Assembly: GCF_022603395.1 (NCBI RefSeq)
Contig: NZ_JAIBKA010000003.1
Location: forward strand, 124,001-188,000
DNA from: Desulfoferrobacter suflitae
GTDB lineage: Bacteria; Desulfobacterota; Syntrophobacteria; Syntrophobacterales; Syntrophobacteraceae
Reading direction: 5' to 3'
DNA length: 64,000 nt
Shown: piece after piece, positions 7,362-17,712 of the stretch
Position numbering within the stretch: the stretch's first letter is position 1
Layout of the letters: every line of letters begins with the position of its first letter
Notes under the pieces: generated by a model
The model's input: the letters and a program-made list of their open reading frames with translations, nothing else
Told to the model about the DNA's origin: nothing
Databases searched by the model: none
Translations under genes and position numbers: made by a program

Positions 7362-9052
7362 GGAATGGCATTCAATTTTTTCTGGACTTCGTCCGGTTCA
7401 CTGTGTTCGAATTTGAGTGCTTTTTCATAGGCTTCCCTGGCCTTATCCTTCTCGTTCAGCCGTAAATATATATCCCCCAGGTGCTCCTGGATCACGGGGT
7501 CCTGGGGCACCCGCTGGACGGCATCGAGCATGATTTCCAGTGCTTCCCGATAGCGCCCCTGCTTGAAGTAAACCCAGGCGAGGCTGTCCATGATGTAACC
7601 GTCATCCGGTTCCGCTTCGAGTGCCTTCAGCACCAGTTCTTCAGCCTCCCGCAGATTGATTCCCAGCTCTGCATAGGTGTAGCCCATGTAGTTCAAGGCG
7701 CTGGCGTTGCGCGGCTCAATCGTTAGAATCTCCTGCATCTGCTCCATGGCCTCTTGCTTGCGATCCATTTTGTCCAGGATGATGCCTTTGCGAAACAGCA
7801 GGTCGACATCCTGGGGAGCCTTTTCGAGCCCCTGTTCGACTACTTCGATGGCCCTGTCGAACTCCTGCTGCTCTTCGTAAATGATGGCCAGGTAAAGGTA
7901 ATAGTCGGAGATTTCGGGCTGTTTTTCGATGGCCGCCGTCAGGACTTCGATGCTGCCCGCATAATCTTTGGCCCGGGCGAAGGTGAGCGCCAGACGGATC
8001 TGGGTCGCACTCCACAAGGGGCTGTTGCGTGGAATAAGTCGGAAGTTGAGAATTGCCTGCTTTATTTCCCCGCGTTCTTCGTAAGTCGAGGCGAGATAAT
8101 ACAGGGCCTGGTCATACTGGGGCTGTTCCTTCAGAAGGTAAGTGAAGTCCTCGATGGCATCGTCATATTTTTTTTGCTGAAAATGGATGATTCCGATTTT
8201 GAGACGGCTTTCCAGGTCTTTCCTGTTGACCTTGACGAGTTGCCCGAACTGTTCCAGGGCTTCGTCCAGCCTGCCCTCGCGCATGTACAGATTGCCCAGC
8301 CTGGTGTGTGCCTGCACACTGGTGGGGTTGAAAATCAATATTTCCAGATAGGTCTCTTCGGCTTCCATCGTTCGGTCGGACACTTCATAGATGTAGGCAA
8401 GATCCAGCAGTGCGTTTTCAAATGCGGGATCCAGATCGAGCGCCTCCCTGTAGACCGCCTCCGCCTGATCGTAGTATTTCATGTCCAGAAAGACGCGCCC
8501 CTTGTAGTAGAGGGCCACCGGATTGTCGGGCAGAAGATCCTGAAGGCGATTAAACATTTCGATGGCTTCGGTGAACCGGCCTTTTTGAGCGTACAGGGTG
8601 CCCAGCAGGAGGTAGACGTTTTCATTGGACGGGTTGAGCTGAATGACTCGATTATACGAAGCGATGGCTTTGTCGTTCCGCCCGAGCTCTGCATAGAGCT
8701 GTCCCATGAGCATGTAGGCGGCTTCATACCGGGCATCGATGCGCGTAGCCTTTTCCACCAGGCTCAGGGCCTGTTCAATCTTGCCCTGGCGTACGTAGAG
8801 GGATGACAGTTCGGTCAGGAGTTGCGGTGATTCGGGATCATCCTGTAAAGCGCGGGCGTATGCCTCGATGGCCTCTTCGATCTGGTTGACGCGCAAATAA
8901 TGTTGCGCTAACAGATATTCGTAATATACTTCGGCGCGTGGTAACGGTGGTGTAGCTACGTTCAACTTCACGGGATTGTTGTCCGCGGTAGCGCAGCTGC
9001 TCAGGATCAGCAGTAAACAGAGTAGGGAGCATCGCAAGCTTTGGCAGCACAT
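7358..9052 (-). CDS. TPR-repeat lipoprotein
   Basis: 564 residues. A signal peptide with lipobox LSSC (Cys near residue 20) is followed by about 14 tandem tetratricopeptide repeats from about residue 45 to the end. Examples are YYEYLLAQHYLRVNQIEEA, YRVNQ-like turns, and A-x-x-Y-P/N-P endings such as LDPAFENA and LNPSNENV. Such proteins are scaffolds at the outer-membrane inner face. It heads a four-gene operon that includes a LolA-like lipoprotein. The ATG at 9052 has AAGGA nearby, and the AT-rich divergent region upstream (9053-9253) probably contains its promoter. No partner can be named. Confidence 0.85.
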   Translation of the reverse strand: MCCQSLRCSLLCLLLILSSCATADNNPVKLNVATPPLPRAEVYYEYLLAQHYLRVNQIEEAIEAYARALQDDPESPQLLTELSSLYVRQGKIEQALSLVEKATRIDARYEAAYMLMGQLYAELGRNDKAIASYNRVIQLNPSNENVYLLLGTLYAQKGRFTEAIEMFNRLQDLLPDNPVALYYKGRVFLDMKYYDQAEAVYREALDLDPAFENALLDLAYIYEVSDRTMEAEETYLEILIFNPTSVQAHTRLGNLYMREGRLDEALEQFGQLVKVNRKDLESRLKIGIIHFQQKKYDDAIEDFTYLLKEQPQYDQALYYLASTYEERGEIKQAILNFRLIPRNSPLWSATQIRLALTFARAKDYAGSIEVLTAAIEKQPEISDYYLYLAIIYEEQQEFDRAIEVVEQGLEKAPQDVDLLFRKGIILDKMDRKQEAMEQMQEILTIEPRNASALNYMGYTYAELGINLREAEELVLKALEAEPDDGYIMDSLAWVYFKQGRYREALEIMLDAVQRVPQDPVIQEHLGDIYLRLNEKDKAREAYEKALKFEHSEPDEVQKKLNAIP

Positions 9053-9253
9053 GGTCGTCCTTGTAGAGCATAAGGAACAAAGAATATTAAAAAAACGCCG
9101 AGTATAGAATCTTGCTCACCTAGCATATTTGCTGGGTTCAGTCAATTATTTCGCATTTTTCGATAAGGGCTTCAAACACTATATTTCAAACAATGCAATA
9201 AATTTTTTCAGCTACTGCGTGAGTGCCATCGACAGGGTTGGAGAGAGGGTTCA

Positions 9254-10483
9254 GTGAGAGACTACCCAAAGTTGCGTTATGGTCTGGAAGCTTTTCCCGT
9301 AGAGCATGAAGGGCAGAAAATGGTTCTGCTGCGGGATCGCATTGGCTTTTCACCAGCCCCGCTGCTGGTTTCCCCGATCCTGGCGGAATTGCTGCTGCGC
9401 ATGGATGGAAACAATTCCCTGCGCGACCTGCAGACGCATTATATGCGCAGGACCGGTGAGCTTCTTTTTTCCGAAAAGATCGAAGCCGTGCTGGATATGC
9501 TGGATAAGCATTTTTTCCTTGAAAATGAGCGATTTTTGCAGCGCGCCGGTGAGGAGGTCGGGCGTTACCTGCAGGATCCGGTACGTAGAATGCAATACGC
9601 AGGAAAAAGCTATCCGGCTGATGCGCACGAGCTGATGCAACAACTGCAGGGCTTTTTCAGCTGTGCCTGCGGTGGGCCGGGTACGCCTGCGGTCGGCACG
9701 GATGAACGCAGTCTGGTTGGTTTGGTGGCGCCGCACATCGACCTGCAGGCGGGTGGTCCGTGTTTCGCCCATGCCTACAAGGCACTGCTGGAAGCGAAAA
9801 CGCCACCCACCACCTGGGTCATTCTCGGGACCGGCCACGAACCCATTGAGAACTTCTTTGCCGTGACGCCCAAGGATTTCGAAACGCCTCTTGGGATGGT
9901 CAAACATGATGCGGACTTTTGCGCTGCATTGACAAGACTGGCTCCATGCGACCTGAGGGCGGGCGAATACAGCCATCACAGAGAGCATGCCATAGAATTT
10001 CAGGCGGTTTTTCTGGCATTCAGTCAGCCGGGGGCAAGCATCGTTCCGCTGCTCTGTTCATTTTCCCTGGAGGACTGGGATTCGCGCCAGGAATATATTG
10101 ACTCGACAGCGAACCTGCTGAAAGAACTTGCGGTGGCCCGGGCAGGCCGAGTCGGCTTCATTGCCAGTGTGGATTTGGCCCACATCGGCCCGCGCTACGG
10201 TGATCGATTTCGGCCCCATGAGGGGACCCTGGCCCAGCACCTGAGGGCGGATCTGGAGTTGCTTAAATGTCTTGAAGCATGCGATGCCCGGCAGTTCATT
10301 CAAATTCTTCGGCGGGAGAGAAATCAGAGGCGGATTTGCGGGCTGGCTCCATTATATGTTCTGGCCAGGATTCTTGCCGGCCGTGCCATGGGGAAGCTGC
10401 TGGATCACAGCCATGTGACCGTGGATCAGGATAATTCCCTGGTCACTTTTGCCGGCATGGCATTTTACGCAACGGAGGCGTAG
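9254..10483 (+). CDS. Memo-family protein (AmmeMemoRadiSam system protein B) with PqqD-like N-terminal domain
   Basis: 409 residues, about 120 longer than a plain Memo protein. Residues 1-105 resemble a PqqD-like winged helix (SPILAELLLRMDGNNSLRDL, then an LDMLDKHFFLE segment). From about residue 155 the Memo domain shows the metal-ligand region GLVAPHIDLQAGG, then GTGHEP, SHHREHAIEFQ and SVDLAHIGPRYGD, in the order seen in this dioxygenase-like fold. The usual AMMECR1 and radical-SAM partners are not adjacent. The start is GTG at 9254 behind GGAGAGAGG. Function unknown; an unusual RNA or peptide modification role has been proposed for the system, but nothing here tests it. Confidence 0.8.
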   Translation: MRDYPKLRYGLEAFPVEHEGQKMVLLRDRIGFSPAPLLVSPILAELLLRMDGNNSLRDLQTHYMRRTGELLFSEKIEAVLDMLDKHFFLENERFLQRAGEEVGRYLQDPVRRMQYAGKSYPADAHELMQQLQGFFSCACGGPGTPAVGTDERSLVGLVAPHIDLQAGGPCFAHAYKALLEAKTPPTTWVILGTGHEPIENFFAVTPKDFETPLGMVKHDADFCAALTRLAPCDLRAGEYSHHREHAIEFQAVFLAFSQPGASIVPLLCSFSLEDWDSRQEYIDSTANLLKELAVARAGRVGFIASVDLAHIGPRYGDRFRPHEGTLAQHLRADLELLKCLEACDARQFIQILRRERNQRRICGLAPLYVLARILAGRAMGKLLDHSHVTVDQDNSLVTFAGMAFYATEA

Positions 10484-10558
10484 GAGCTGGTCCGAGGAGT
10501 CATCCTCTCACCCCAACCCTCTCGTTCGAGGGAGAGGGTTGCGGCAGGCAGGCTCCTA
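10481..10558. repeat. palindromic element holding both stop codons of convergent genes
   Basis: An outer inverted repeat TAGGAGC (10481-10487) / GCTCCTA (10552-10558) supplies the TAG stop of the Memo gene on one strand and that of the HD gene on the other. Inside it is a 9-bp stem AACCCTCTC (10515-10523) / GAGAGGGTT (10532-10540). The inner part matches the CTCACCCCAACCCTCTC type of bacterial REP element. It probably terminates both transcripts, although there is no T run. Confidence 0.6.
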
Positions 10559-11755
10559 GCGAAAATCCGCATACAAGGAACCGATGGAAATGCCCGCGAC
10601 GGTTTTCCCCTGATACCGCTCCTGCAGGTTGTTCATGGCCTCTTCCAGCTGTCTTGAGGTGATCCCTGAACTGGCCGACACGTACGCTTCCAGGTACGCT
10701 GCCAGATCGTCTGCCAGGCGGATGTATTCCCCGTCGATTGGATCGTACCGGTCGGCGTTGTAGCCCTGGTTGATGGCTTCACTGCCGATGCTTTGGATCG
10801 CGCCGTCCAGGCGCACCCTGCTTTGGAATTCGTCGCGTGTGAAATACTTCATCTCGTCGCGCCAGCTTGCCTCGATCAAGGGAAAGATCTCTTGCTCGGC
10901 CAGCTCTTCCTCAATTTTACTGATCACTTCAGGCATCCCCTGAACCGAGCGTTTGATGGGCGAGAGGATATCGCGCGTGACCACTTCCGGCAAATCGTGG
11001 AATAGAGCTCCAAAAAAATCATTGTAGACGCGTTTCGGGCAGGGTGCGGCCTCCTGGCAAAACATATAGCTGAAAATAGCCACCAGCAGCATGTGACCAA
11101 GCACCGAGGTTCTGGGTACACGCGGTATTTGTCCCCAGCGGATTTGAAAGCGCAGCTGACCGCACAGGTCAATAAAATCGGAAACTTTTTCCTTGCAAAT
11201 GATACGGCGCATACCGGCGAGATCCAGGTAAGGCTCGATGCTGTTGTGCATGCTCTTGTCGATCTCTTTCATCTGGTAGCCGTTGGGATGTGCCTCGCGC
11301 AGCACCTGAAACTCCCAGAAGCTGGAAAAAAGATGGGCCGCTTCCAGGATCTTACGGGTGAGGTCGGTCTCCTCTTCGGCATGGAACAGGTAGTCCCTCA
11401 GGCCCTCCTTGAATGCTCCCGGCAGGGTTGCCAGAAATGTCATGAGCTGATTGTAGACCCATACGTTGAATTCATTGAAGACCTCCGGGTGAGACAATCT
11501 TATCTTCCGGTAGACGGGTGATTTGATGTCGGAGGTGATCACGCGTCGCAGGAGCTCAAAAATCCCGCCCTCGATGATCTTTCCCCAGGCCACAGGCCGG
11601 CCCTTGCTTTCCTCATATTTGCCAAGGCAATAGGCAATGATCATCTTGTGGGCGTGTTTATCCATCTCCGTCAATTCGACGGGGCGCAGCTTGTCGTTCC
11701 AGCGCTGAATGGAAAATGCCTCAAAAATTTTCAGTGCCAATGATTTGCGCAGCAT
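10556..11755 (-). CDS. HD-domain phosphohydrolase (YfbR-like)
   Basis: 399 residues. The HD-type metal site is seen in the second half: a histidine in SVLGHMLLVAIFSY near residue 230, then the FFGALFHDLPEVVTRDILSP signature near residue 270, and later an acidic motif (LADDLAAYLEAY). This is the HD_3/YfbR arrangement, known for nucleotide phosphohydrolases. The N-terminal half is long and helical with no domain I can name. The ATG at 11755 follows GAGGGAG; 17 further codons upstream start with a rare codon and look non-coding. Substrate unknown. It converges on the Memo gene. Confidence 0.75.
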   Translation of the reverse strand: MLRKSLALKIFEAFSIQRWNDKLRPVELTEMDKHAHKMIIAYCLGKYEESKGRPVAWGKIIEGGIFELLRRVITSDIKSPVYRKIRLSHPEVFNEFNVWVYNQLMTFLATLPGAFKEGLRDYLFHAEEETDLTRKILEAAHLFSSFWEFQVLREAHPNGYQMKEIDKSMHNSIEPYLDLAGMRRIICKEKVSDFIDLCGQLRFQIRWGQIPRVPRTSVLGHMLLVAIFSYMFCQEAAPCPKRVYNDFFGALFHDLPEVVTRDILSPIKRSVQGMPEVISKIEEELAEQEIFPLIEASWRDEMKYFTRDEFQSRVRLDGAIQSIGSEAINQGYNADRYDPIDGEYIRLADDLAAYLEAYVSASSGITSRQLEEAMNNLQERYQGKTVAGISIGSLYADFR

Positions 11756-11899
11756 GCAACTCCCTCTTCCCCATGGGTGTGTTATAAAATGCCGGTGTGA
11801 TGTCAATCCGGTTCACTTCCCGCCCCGTCTCCCAGCCGCTGGCGTGTGGCCCCAAAACCTCTAACTGGAAGCTTATCCGGGAATGGAAACCGGCGGCGG

Positions 11900-12823
11900 T
11901 CAGGCCAGCTCGGGGGGGAAGGCCACCACGTGGTCCAAGTGATCGGCACCGCTCAGCAGCATGATCAGCCGATCGACTCCCAGTGCAACCCCGGCGCAAG
12001 GCGGCAGGAATTCAAGGCTTTTCAGGAACCGTTCGGGCAGCGGATAAACGGGATGGCCGGCGCAGCGGCGCTGTTCCATGCTCTGCAGGAACCGCCGGCG
12101 CTGTTCCCGGGCATCGACGAGCTCGCTGAAGCCGTTGGCCAGTTCGATCCCCGCCCAGTACAGTTCAAATCTTTCGGCCACCGTGGGGTCGTTGGGCTTG
12201 GAGCGAGCCAGAGCCGCCTGATAAATCGGGTAGTCGTACAGGATGCAGGGTTGTGGAAAACCAAGCTGAGGTTCCACCTTGTCGACCAGGTCCACATCGA
12301 ACCGATCCGGCTCATGGCTCGCCGCCGGGTCCCAGCCGGCAAATCGCAGAAAAGCCTCGCGCACGCTGTAGTGTTGCCAATCCGTGTCCACCCGCAGGGG
12401 TCTATTGTTATAGTGCAGATTGGCGCAGCGATCGATCGCCGCACAGACATGCCTGAGCAGGTTATGGCAATCTTTCATGAGTGCGTGGTAGTCGCTTTCC
12501 AGTCGATACCATTCCAGCATGATGAATTCGGGATGGTGCAACCTGCCCCTCTCGCCTTTGCGGAAAGCGGGAGCCATCTGAAATATTCGTTCATATCCGG
12601 AGGCGAGCAAACGCTTCATGTATAATTCCGGACTGGTGCTTAAAAACCAGCCGTCCGCCGGAACGGCGTCGATGTGCGGTTCGGGAGCCGGGGCCGGGGT
12701 ACGCAGTGGGGTTTGGATTTCGATAAAATCGTCATCCAGGAAAAAGGCGCGTATCGCCTGCAGGGCGGCGCTGCGCAGTTCCAGGAACGGCCGTTTGCCG
12801 GCAAGCATGGTGCGTTCCGCCAT
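11900..12823 (-). CDS. epmA: EF-P lysine lysyltransferase EpmA (GenX/PoxA)
   Basis: A truncated class II lysyl-tRNA synthetase paralogue that attaches (R)-beta-lysine to a conserved lysine of EF-P. At 307 residues it lacks the N-terminal anticodon-binding domain of LysRS. It shows class II motif 2 (APAFRKGE, then HHPEFIMLEWYR) and motif 3 (GVALGVDRLIMLL). It lies 7 bases downstream of efp on the same strand, which strongly supports the call. The partner aminomutase EpmB is not next to it; the only aminomutase-like gene in the window is the fused one at 51 kb. Confidence 0.92.
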   Translation of the reverse strand: MAERTMLAGKRPFLELRSAALQAIRAFFLDDDFIEIQTPLRTPAPAPEPHIDAVPADGWFLSTSPELYMKRLLASGYERIFQMAPAFRKGERGRLHHPEFIMLEWYRLESDYHALMKDCHNLLRHVCAAIDRCANLHYNNRPLRVDTDWQHYSVREAFLRFAGWDPAASHEPDRFDVDLVDKVEPQLGFPQPCILYDYPIYQAALARSKPNDPTVAERFELYWAGIELANGFSELVDAREQRRRFLQSMEQRRCAGHPVYPLPERFLKSLEFLPPCAGVALGVDRLIMLLSGADHLDHVVAFPPELA

Positions 12824-12830
12824 GGGCCGG

Positions 12831-13400
12831 TTATTTCACCCTTTCCACATACGAGCCGCTGCGCGTATCGACTTTGAGCAGTTCCCCTTCTTCGATAAAA
12901 AGCGGCACCTGAATGACAAAGCCGGTTTCCAGGGTCACCGGCTTGGTGGCACCCGCGGCGGTGTCGCCCTTGATGCCGGGGTCGGCCTGAACCACTTTGA
13001 GTTCAACAAAATTCGGCAGACTGATGCCGATGGGTCTGCCCTGAAACAGGAGCATGTCGACGACCAGATTTTCCGTGAGATAATTGATGGCATCGCCGAC
13101 GTGCTCTTCCAGCAACTCGATCTGTTCGTAGCTGCTGGTATTCATGAAGGTGTAGCGGCTGCCGTCTTTGTACAGGAACTCCATCGACTGTTCTTCGAGA
13201 TCGGCGGCGTTGAACTTGTCTCCTGAGCGGTAGGTGCGATCAAATTGCGCTCCTGTAATCATGTTCTTGAGACGGCAGCGATACAATGCCTGTCCCTTAC
13301 CCGGCTTGGAAAATTCAAAATCCACTACCAGGTAGGGTTCTCCATCAATTTCCAGTTTCAAACCTTTGCGCAAATCACTTGCTGTCAGCACCGCTCCCAT
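12831..13400 (-). CDS. efp: translation elongation factor P
   Basis: EF-P relieves ribosome stalling at polyproline stretches. 189 residues with the three beta-barrel domains: the KOW-like N-terminal domain with PGKG at the tip (modified lysine probably Lys35), a central OB fold with YEQIELLEE, and the C-terminal domain with VTLETGFVIQVPLFIEEGE. The lysine at the loop tip and the adjoining epmA agree on beta-lysyl modification. The ATG at 13400 follows AAAGGA. It is the first gene of an efp-epmA operon that is divergent from enolase. Confidence 0.95.
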   Translation of the reverse strand: MGAVLTASDLRKGLKLEIDGEPYLVVDFEFSKPGKGQALYRCRLKNMITGAQFDRTYRSGDKFNAADLEEQSMEFLYKDGSRYTFMNTSSYEQIELLEEHVGDAINYLTENLVVDMLLFQGRPIGISLPNFVELKVVQADPGIKGDTAAGATKPVTLETGFVIQVPLFIEEGELLKVDTRSGSYVERVK

Positions 13401-13587
13401 ACATTATCCTTTCTTTCAGATTGATTAACCCAATCAAAAATTCTATTGTAATGAAATAAACGGCCAACGGTCAACATCCTTCAGCCCTTGCGCGAGGGCA
13501 GGTGCCGTGCTTGCAGGCGGCAAAAATGGTGGACAGTCTGTATTGGGAACCGGTGTTTGGGGGAAGTCTAAAAAGGAGGCAGGCTAG

Positions 13588-14880
<1,293 letters not shown>

Positions 14881-14919
14881 CCCGATACGAGACGATCCAG
14901 AAATTTGAGGGGGATGTAT

Positions 14920-16341
14920 ATGACGGAACTGGAAAGGCTTATCGACCGCATCATTGACCGAGTAAACATCAATCTTCGCGAGCCGGCCTTTGACGTCGGT
15001 CCGTATGTGAGGGGCCTGATTCCTCTCGAACAGTTTGCCAGGTTCTACGCTTTTTACGGGCTCACGCTCCATCATCCGCTGCATTTTCATTTCAAGCACT
15101 CCAGCCTGGCCGGGAGTTACTTTCTCGGGAAATGCATTGTCGATCATTCGGTCCTCTATAAGAGTGACATTCGCGGAGATGAACTGAAAGCCCAGGGCGA
15201 AATCTTTCCCTTTCAGGGACTGGAAATTCCTCTGCACGACGATGAGGTGATTCGCATCAAGGACAGTATTCTGATCAAGAACCTGGTGCACAACAACTCG
15301 CATGACCCGGAAAGCCCCGAGGAATTCCTCATTCAGAACACGGTATCCATGCATTACGCCAATATCCATGGGGCTCCCGTCGAAGGCAGCTTCCTCGGTC
15401 CCTTCAGTACGGTGGACCTGACGACGGTGCACGATTGCGTGATCGGCGCCTACGCCTATGTTCAGGTGGGCGAGCTGGCTCACCGCCTGATCGAGCCTGG
15501 CCGGGTCTGGATTCGTGCAGGCGATGCCTTTGACTTCAGCTACCTGTTTCCTCCTGAAGTGTTGAAGCGCTACGTCCATATGGAGGTTGGCAAGGCCCCT
15601 CAGGGAATCTTCATGGACTTTGTGGAGAGGCGCAAGAATGATTTTGAAAAAGTCTTTCAAGTGGTTCAATCGGAGGCCCCTATTGCCGTACCCAGGGGGG
15701 CGTCCCTCAGCAGGTATGCGGTGGTGAAGGGCGATTCCCAGGTGAGTGAAAATGTGCTGGTGGCCCAAAGGGCTTACCTGGAAGATGCCTTTTTGGGCAG
15801 AGGCTCCAACGCCCAGGAAAACTGCTATATTGTCGCATCGCGGTTGGAAGGGGAAAACATCACGGCGCATGGAGGCAAGATCATCCATAGCTGTCTGGGA
15901 AACAAGGTATTCGTCGGCTTCAATTCGTTCTTGCGCGGTAACTCCGGGTGTGATTTACGGATCGGCAGTGGGAGCATTGTGATGCCTCATACCATTATCG
16001 ATCTTGAAGAGCCGTTGGAAGTGCCCGCGGGGCATCTGCTGTGGGGGCATATTCGCAAGCGGTCGGATCTGGCTGAACACAGCATCTCGCTAGAGCAACT
16101 GGCCCGTTGCGACGGCGAGCTGCAAATCGGGACGATGCGCTTCAAAGGGAACGGTTCAGAGTTTGTGCACACCTTTCAGCACAGGCTGGAACATATCCTC
16201 GAGGCAAACGGCGCCTATTTTGACGGGGAGGAGAACAGGGGACATGCGCAGAAGGGACGCAACATTTCCTTCAATATCATTCAGCCGCATCCCGAGGGTC
16301 CCCTCAAAGGGATTTATCCCACCATCGATATTTCCCCGTAG
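14920..16341 (+). CDS. left-handed beta-helix (hexapeptide-repeat) protein, possible acyl/nucleotidyl transferase
   Basis: 473 residues. The middle and C-terminal parts carry imperfect hexapeptide repeats typical of LbetaH folds (VVKGDSQVSENVLVAQ, YLEDAFLGRGSNAQENCYIV, GGKIIHSCLGNKVFVG, GSGSIVMPHTII). These resemble sugar-nucleotide or acyl transferases but lack a recognisable nucleotidyltransferase domain. Residues 45-200 are also beta-rich. The ATG at 14920 was chosen because GAGGGG sits about 10 bases upstream. No substrate can be assigned. It lies just after enolase, which may only reflect shared transcription. Confidence 0.65.
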   Translation: MTELERLIDRIIDRVNINLREPAFDVGPYVRGLIPLEQFARFYAFYGLTLHHPLHFHFKHSSLAGSYFLGKCIVDHSVLYKSDIRGDELKAQGEIFPFQGLEIPLHDDEVIRIKDSILIKNLVHNNSHDPESPEEFLIQNTVSMHYANIHGAPVEGSFLGPFSTVDLTTVHDCVIGAYAYVQVGELAHRLIEPGRVWIRAGDAFDFSYLFPPEVLKRYVHMEVGKAPQGIFMDFVERRKNDFEKVFQVVQSEAPIAVPRGASLSRYAVVKGDSQVSENVLVAQRAYLEDAFLGRGSNAQENCYIVASRLEGENITAHGGKIIHSCLGNKVFVGFNSFLRGNSGCDLRIGSGSIVMPHTIIDLEEPLEVPAGHLLWGHIRKRSDLAEHSISLEQLARCDGELQIGTMRFKGNGSEFVHTFQHRLEHILEANGAYFDGEENRGHAQKGRNISFNIIQPHPEGPLKGIYPTIDISP

Positions 16342-16392
16342 AGAGCGGGTTTCACGCACTGGCGCGGGAGTTGACCCGGCGCACGGGGTGCG

Positions 16393-16848
16393 TCACATGG
16401 GTTCTGCACCGGAAGAGTAGGGGACGTGCTGCAGCTGAACCCCCTGCTCTTTTGCTGCTTGCCATAGGAGGCGGCTTTCCTGGCGCTTTTCCTGATCGTC
16501 CAGCAGAACAAAATGAATTACCGTCCGGTACCTTGTCATGCAGTTCAGGTCCGCCGGTCCATCCAGTATGAGCACATCGTCATACCGCTCGAGGGGTAGG
16601 CATGCCGTGGTGATGACCACCGGTTCCGCAATGTCCTGCGCTGCCGCATGAGTAATGATGCGGTGGGGCACAAAACTCCCCTGGGAGAAGGTCCAGAGAA
16701 GCTCATCGAGGGTTTGAGCCGCCATGGTTGAATCGGTCAGAACGTGTACTTTACGCCCCGCTTCACAGAAGCGCTCGACCCATCGGCATAGCAGGGTGCG
16801 CTTCTCCTTTGAGCGGGTTTCCACGAACAGGATCTGGGCGGTTTCCAT
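16393..16848 (-). CDS. holC: DNA polymerase III chi subunit (HolC)
   Basis: 151 residues, close to the usual length. The start matches the HolC fold (ILFVETRSKEKRTLLCRWVE, then GRKVHVLTDSTMAAQTLDELLW) and is followed by PVVITT and a nucleotide-binding-like DDVLILDG segment. Chi links the clamp loader to single-strand binding protein during replication. dnaE lies about 1.3 kb upstream on the same strand, although two unrelated genes stand between. Start ATG at 16848. Confidence 0.85.
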   Translation of the reverse strand: METAQILFVETRSKEKRTLLCRWVERFCEAGRKVHVLTDSTMAAQTLDELLWTFSQGSFVPHRIITHAAAQDIAEPVVITTACLPLERYDDVLILDGPADLNCMTRYRTVIHFVLLDDQEKRQESRLLWQAAKEQGVQLQHVPYSSGAEPM

Positions 16849-16920
16849 GGGTCACACAGAATTTTCCAGCCGAGGGCATGGGGTAATCAGGCGAGATGCC
16901 GACTCAAACCGCAGGCGCCG

Positions 16921-17622
16921 TCATTCTCTGCGGCCGCCAAACAATCTGAGCAGCAGCAGGAACAGGTTGATGAAATCCAGATAGAGCCGCAGTGCGCCGA
17001 TGACGGCTCCTTTGCGCTCCATTTCTGCATTGCCGAAGCCCTGGTAGGCCATCTCCTTGATTTTTTGCGTGTCGTAAGCGGTCAATCCAACGAAAACGAG
17101 GACACCGCCGATGGTAACCACCCAGTAAATGGACTCACTGTGCAAGAAAAGGTTGACTACCGAGGCGAGGATGATCCCGATCAACCCCATGAACAGAAAG
17201 CTTCTCCAGGAGGTCAAATCGCGCTTGGTGCTATAGCCGTAAATGCTCATGGCGGCAAAAGTCCCCGCGGTGATAAAAAAGGTGCTGGCAATGGAGGCCT
17301 GCGTGTAGGCGAGGAATATGGCGGATAGGGTTAGTCCGTTGAGGGCCGAATAGATGAAAAACATGAGCGCGGCGGTGGAAGCCTGAAGGCGGTTGATGGC
17401 GGCGCTTAGCGCTATCACCAATCCCAGTTCGACAGCGATCAGTCCAAAAAACACCATGGGGGTTGCAAAAATGAGTTGCAGCATGGATTGGCTGGAGGCT
17501 GTGAACATGGCCACAAGTGCGGTGGTGGCGAGGCCGATTCCCATCCAGTTATACACCCGGCGGATGAACTCACTCTGGAGTTCTGCCGTGCGTTCTCTTT
17601 GGTAGTAAACTTCATTGTTCAT
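16921..17622 (-). CDS. Bax inhibitor-1 / YccA-like integral membrane protein
   Basis: 233 residues with seven predicted transmembrane segments. It opens with RRVYNWMGIGLATTALVAMF and carries the conserved YSALNGLTLSAIFLAYT stretch and a late AYDTQKIKEM motif, all typical of the BI-1 family (bacterial YbhL/YccA). Family members are pH-sensitive calcium-leak or protease-modulating membrane proteins. It sits in the inner membrane. Neighbours on the same strand (holC, a Mth938-like protein) do not suggest a common pathway. Confidence 0.9.
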   Translation of the reverse strand: MNNEVYYQRERTAELQSEFIRRVYNWMGIGLATTALVAMFTASSQSMLQLIFATPMVFFGLIAVELGLVIALSAAINRLQASTAALMFFIYSALNGLTLSAIFLAYTQASIASTFFITAGTFAAMSIYGYSTKRDLTSWRSFLFMGLIGIILASVVNLFLHSESIYWVVTIGGVLVFVGLTAYDTQKIKEMAYQGFGNAEMERKGAVIGALRLYLDFINLFLLLLRLFGGRRE

Positions 17623-17712
17623 TTGAGTGATCCCTTCTTCAATGTATACACCTGATGTGGCCCTTTACCGGAATATATACTGGTTGAGGATAAAAGGGTA
17701 CCTTTTTGCCTG

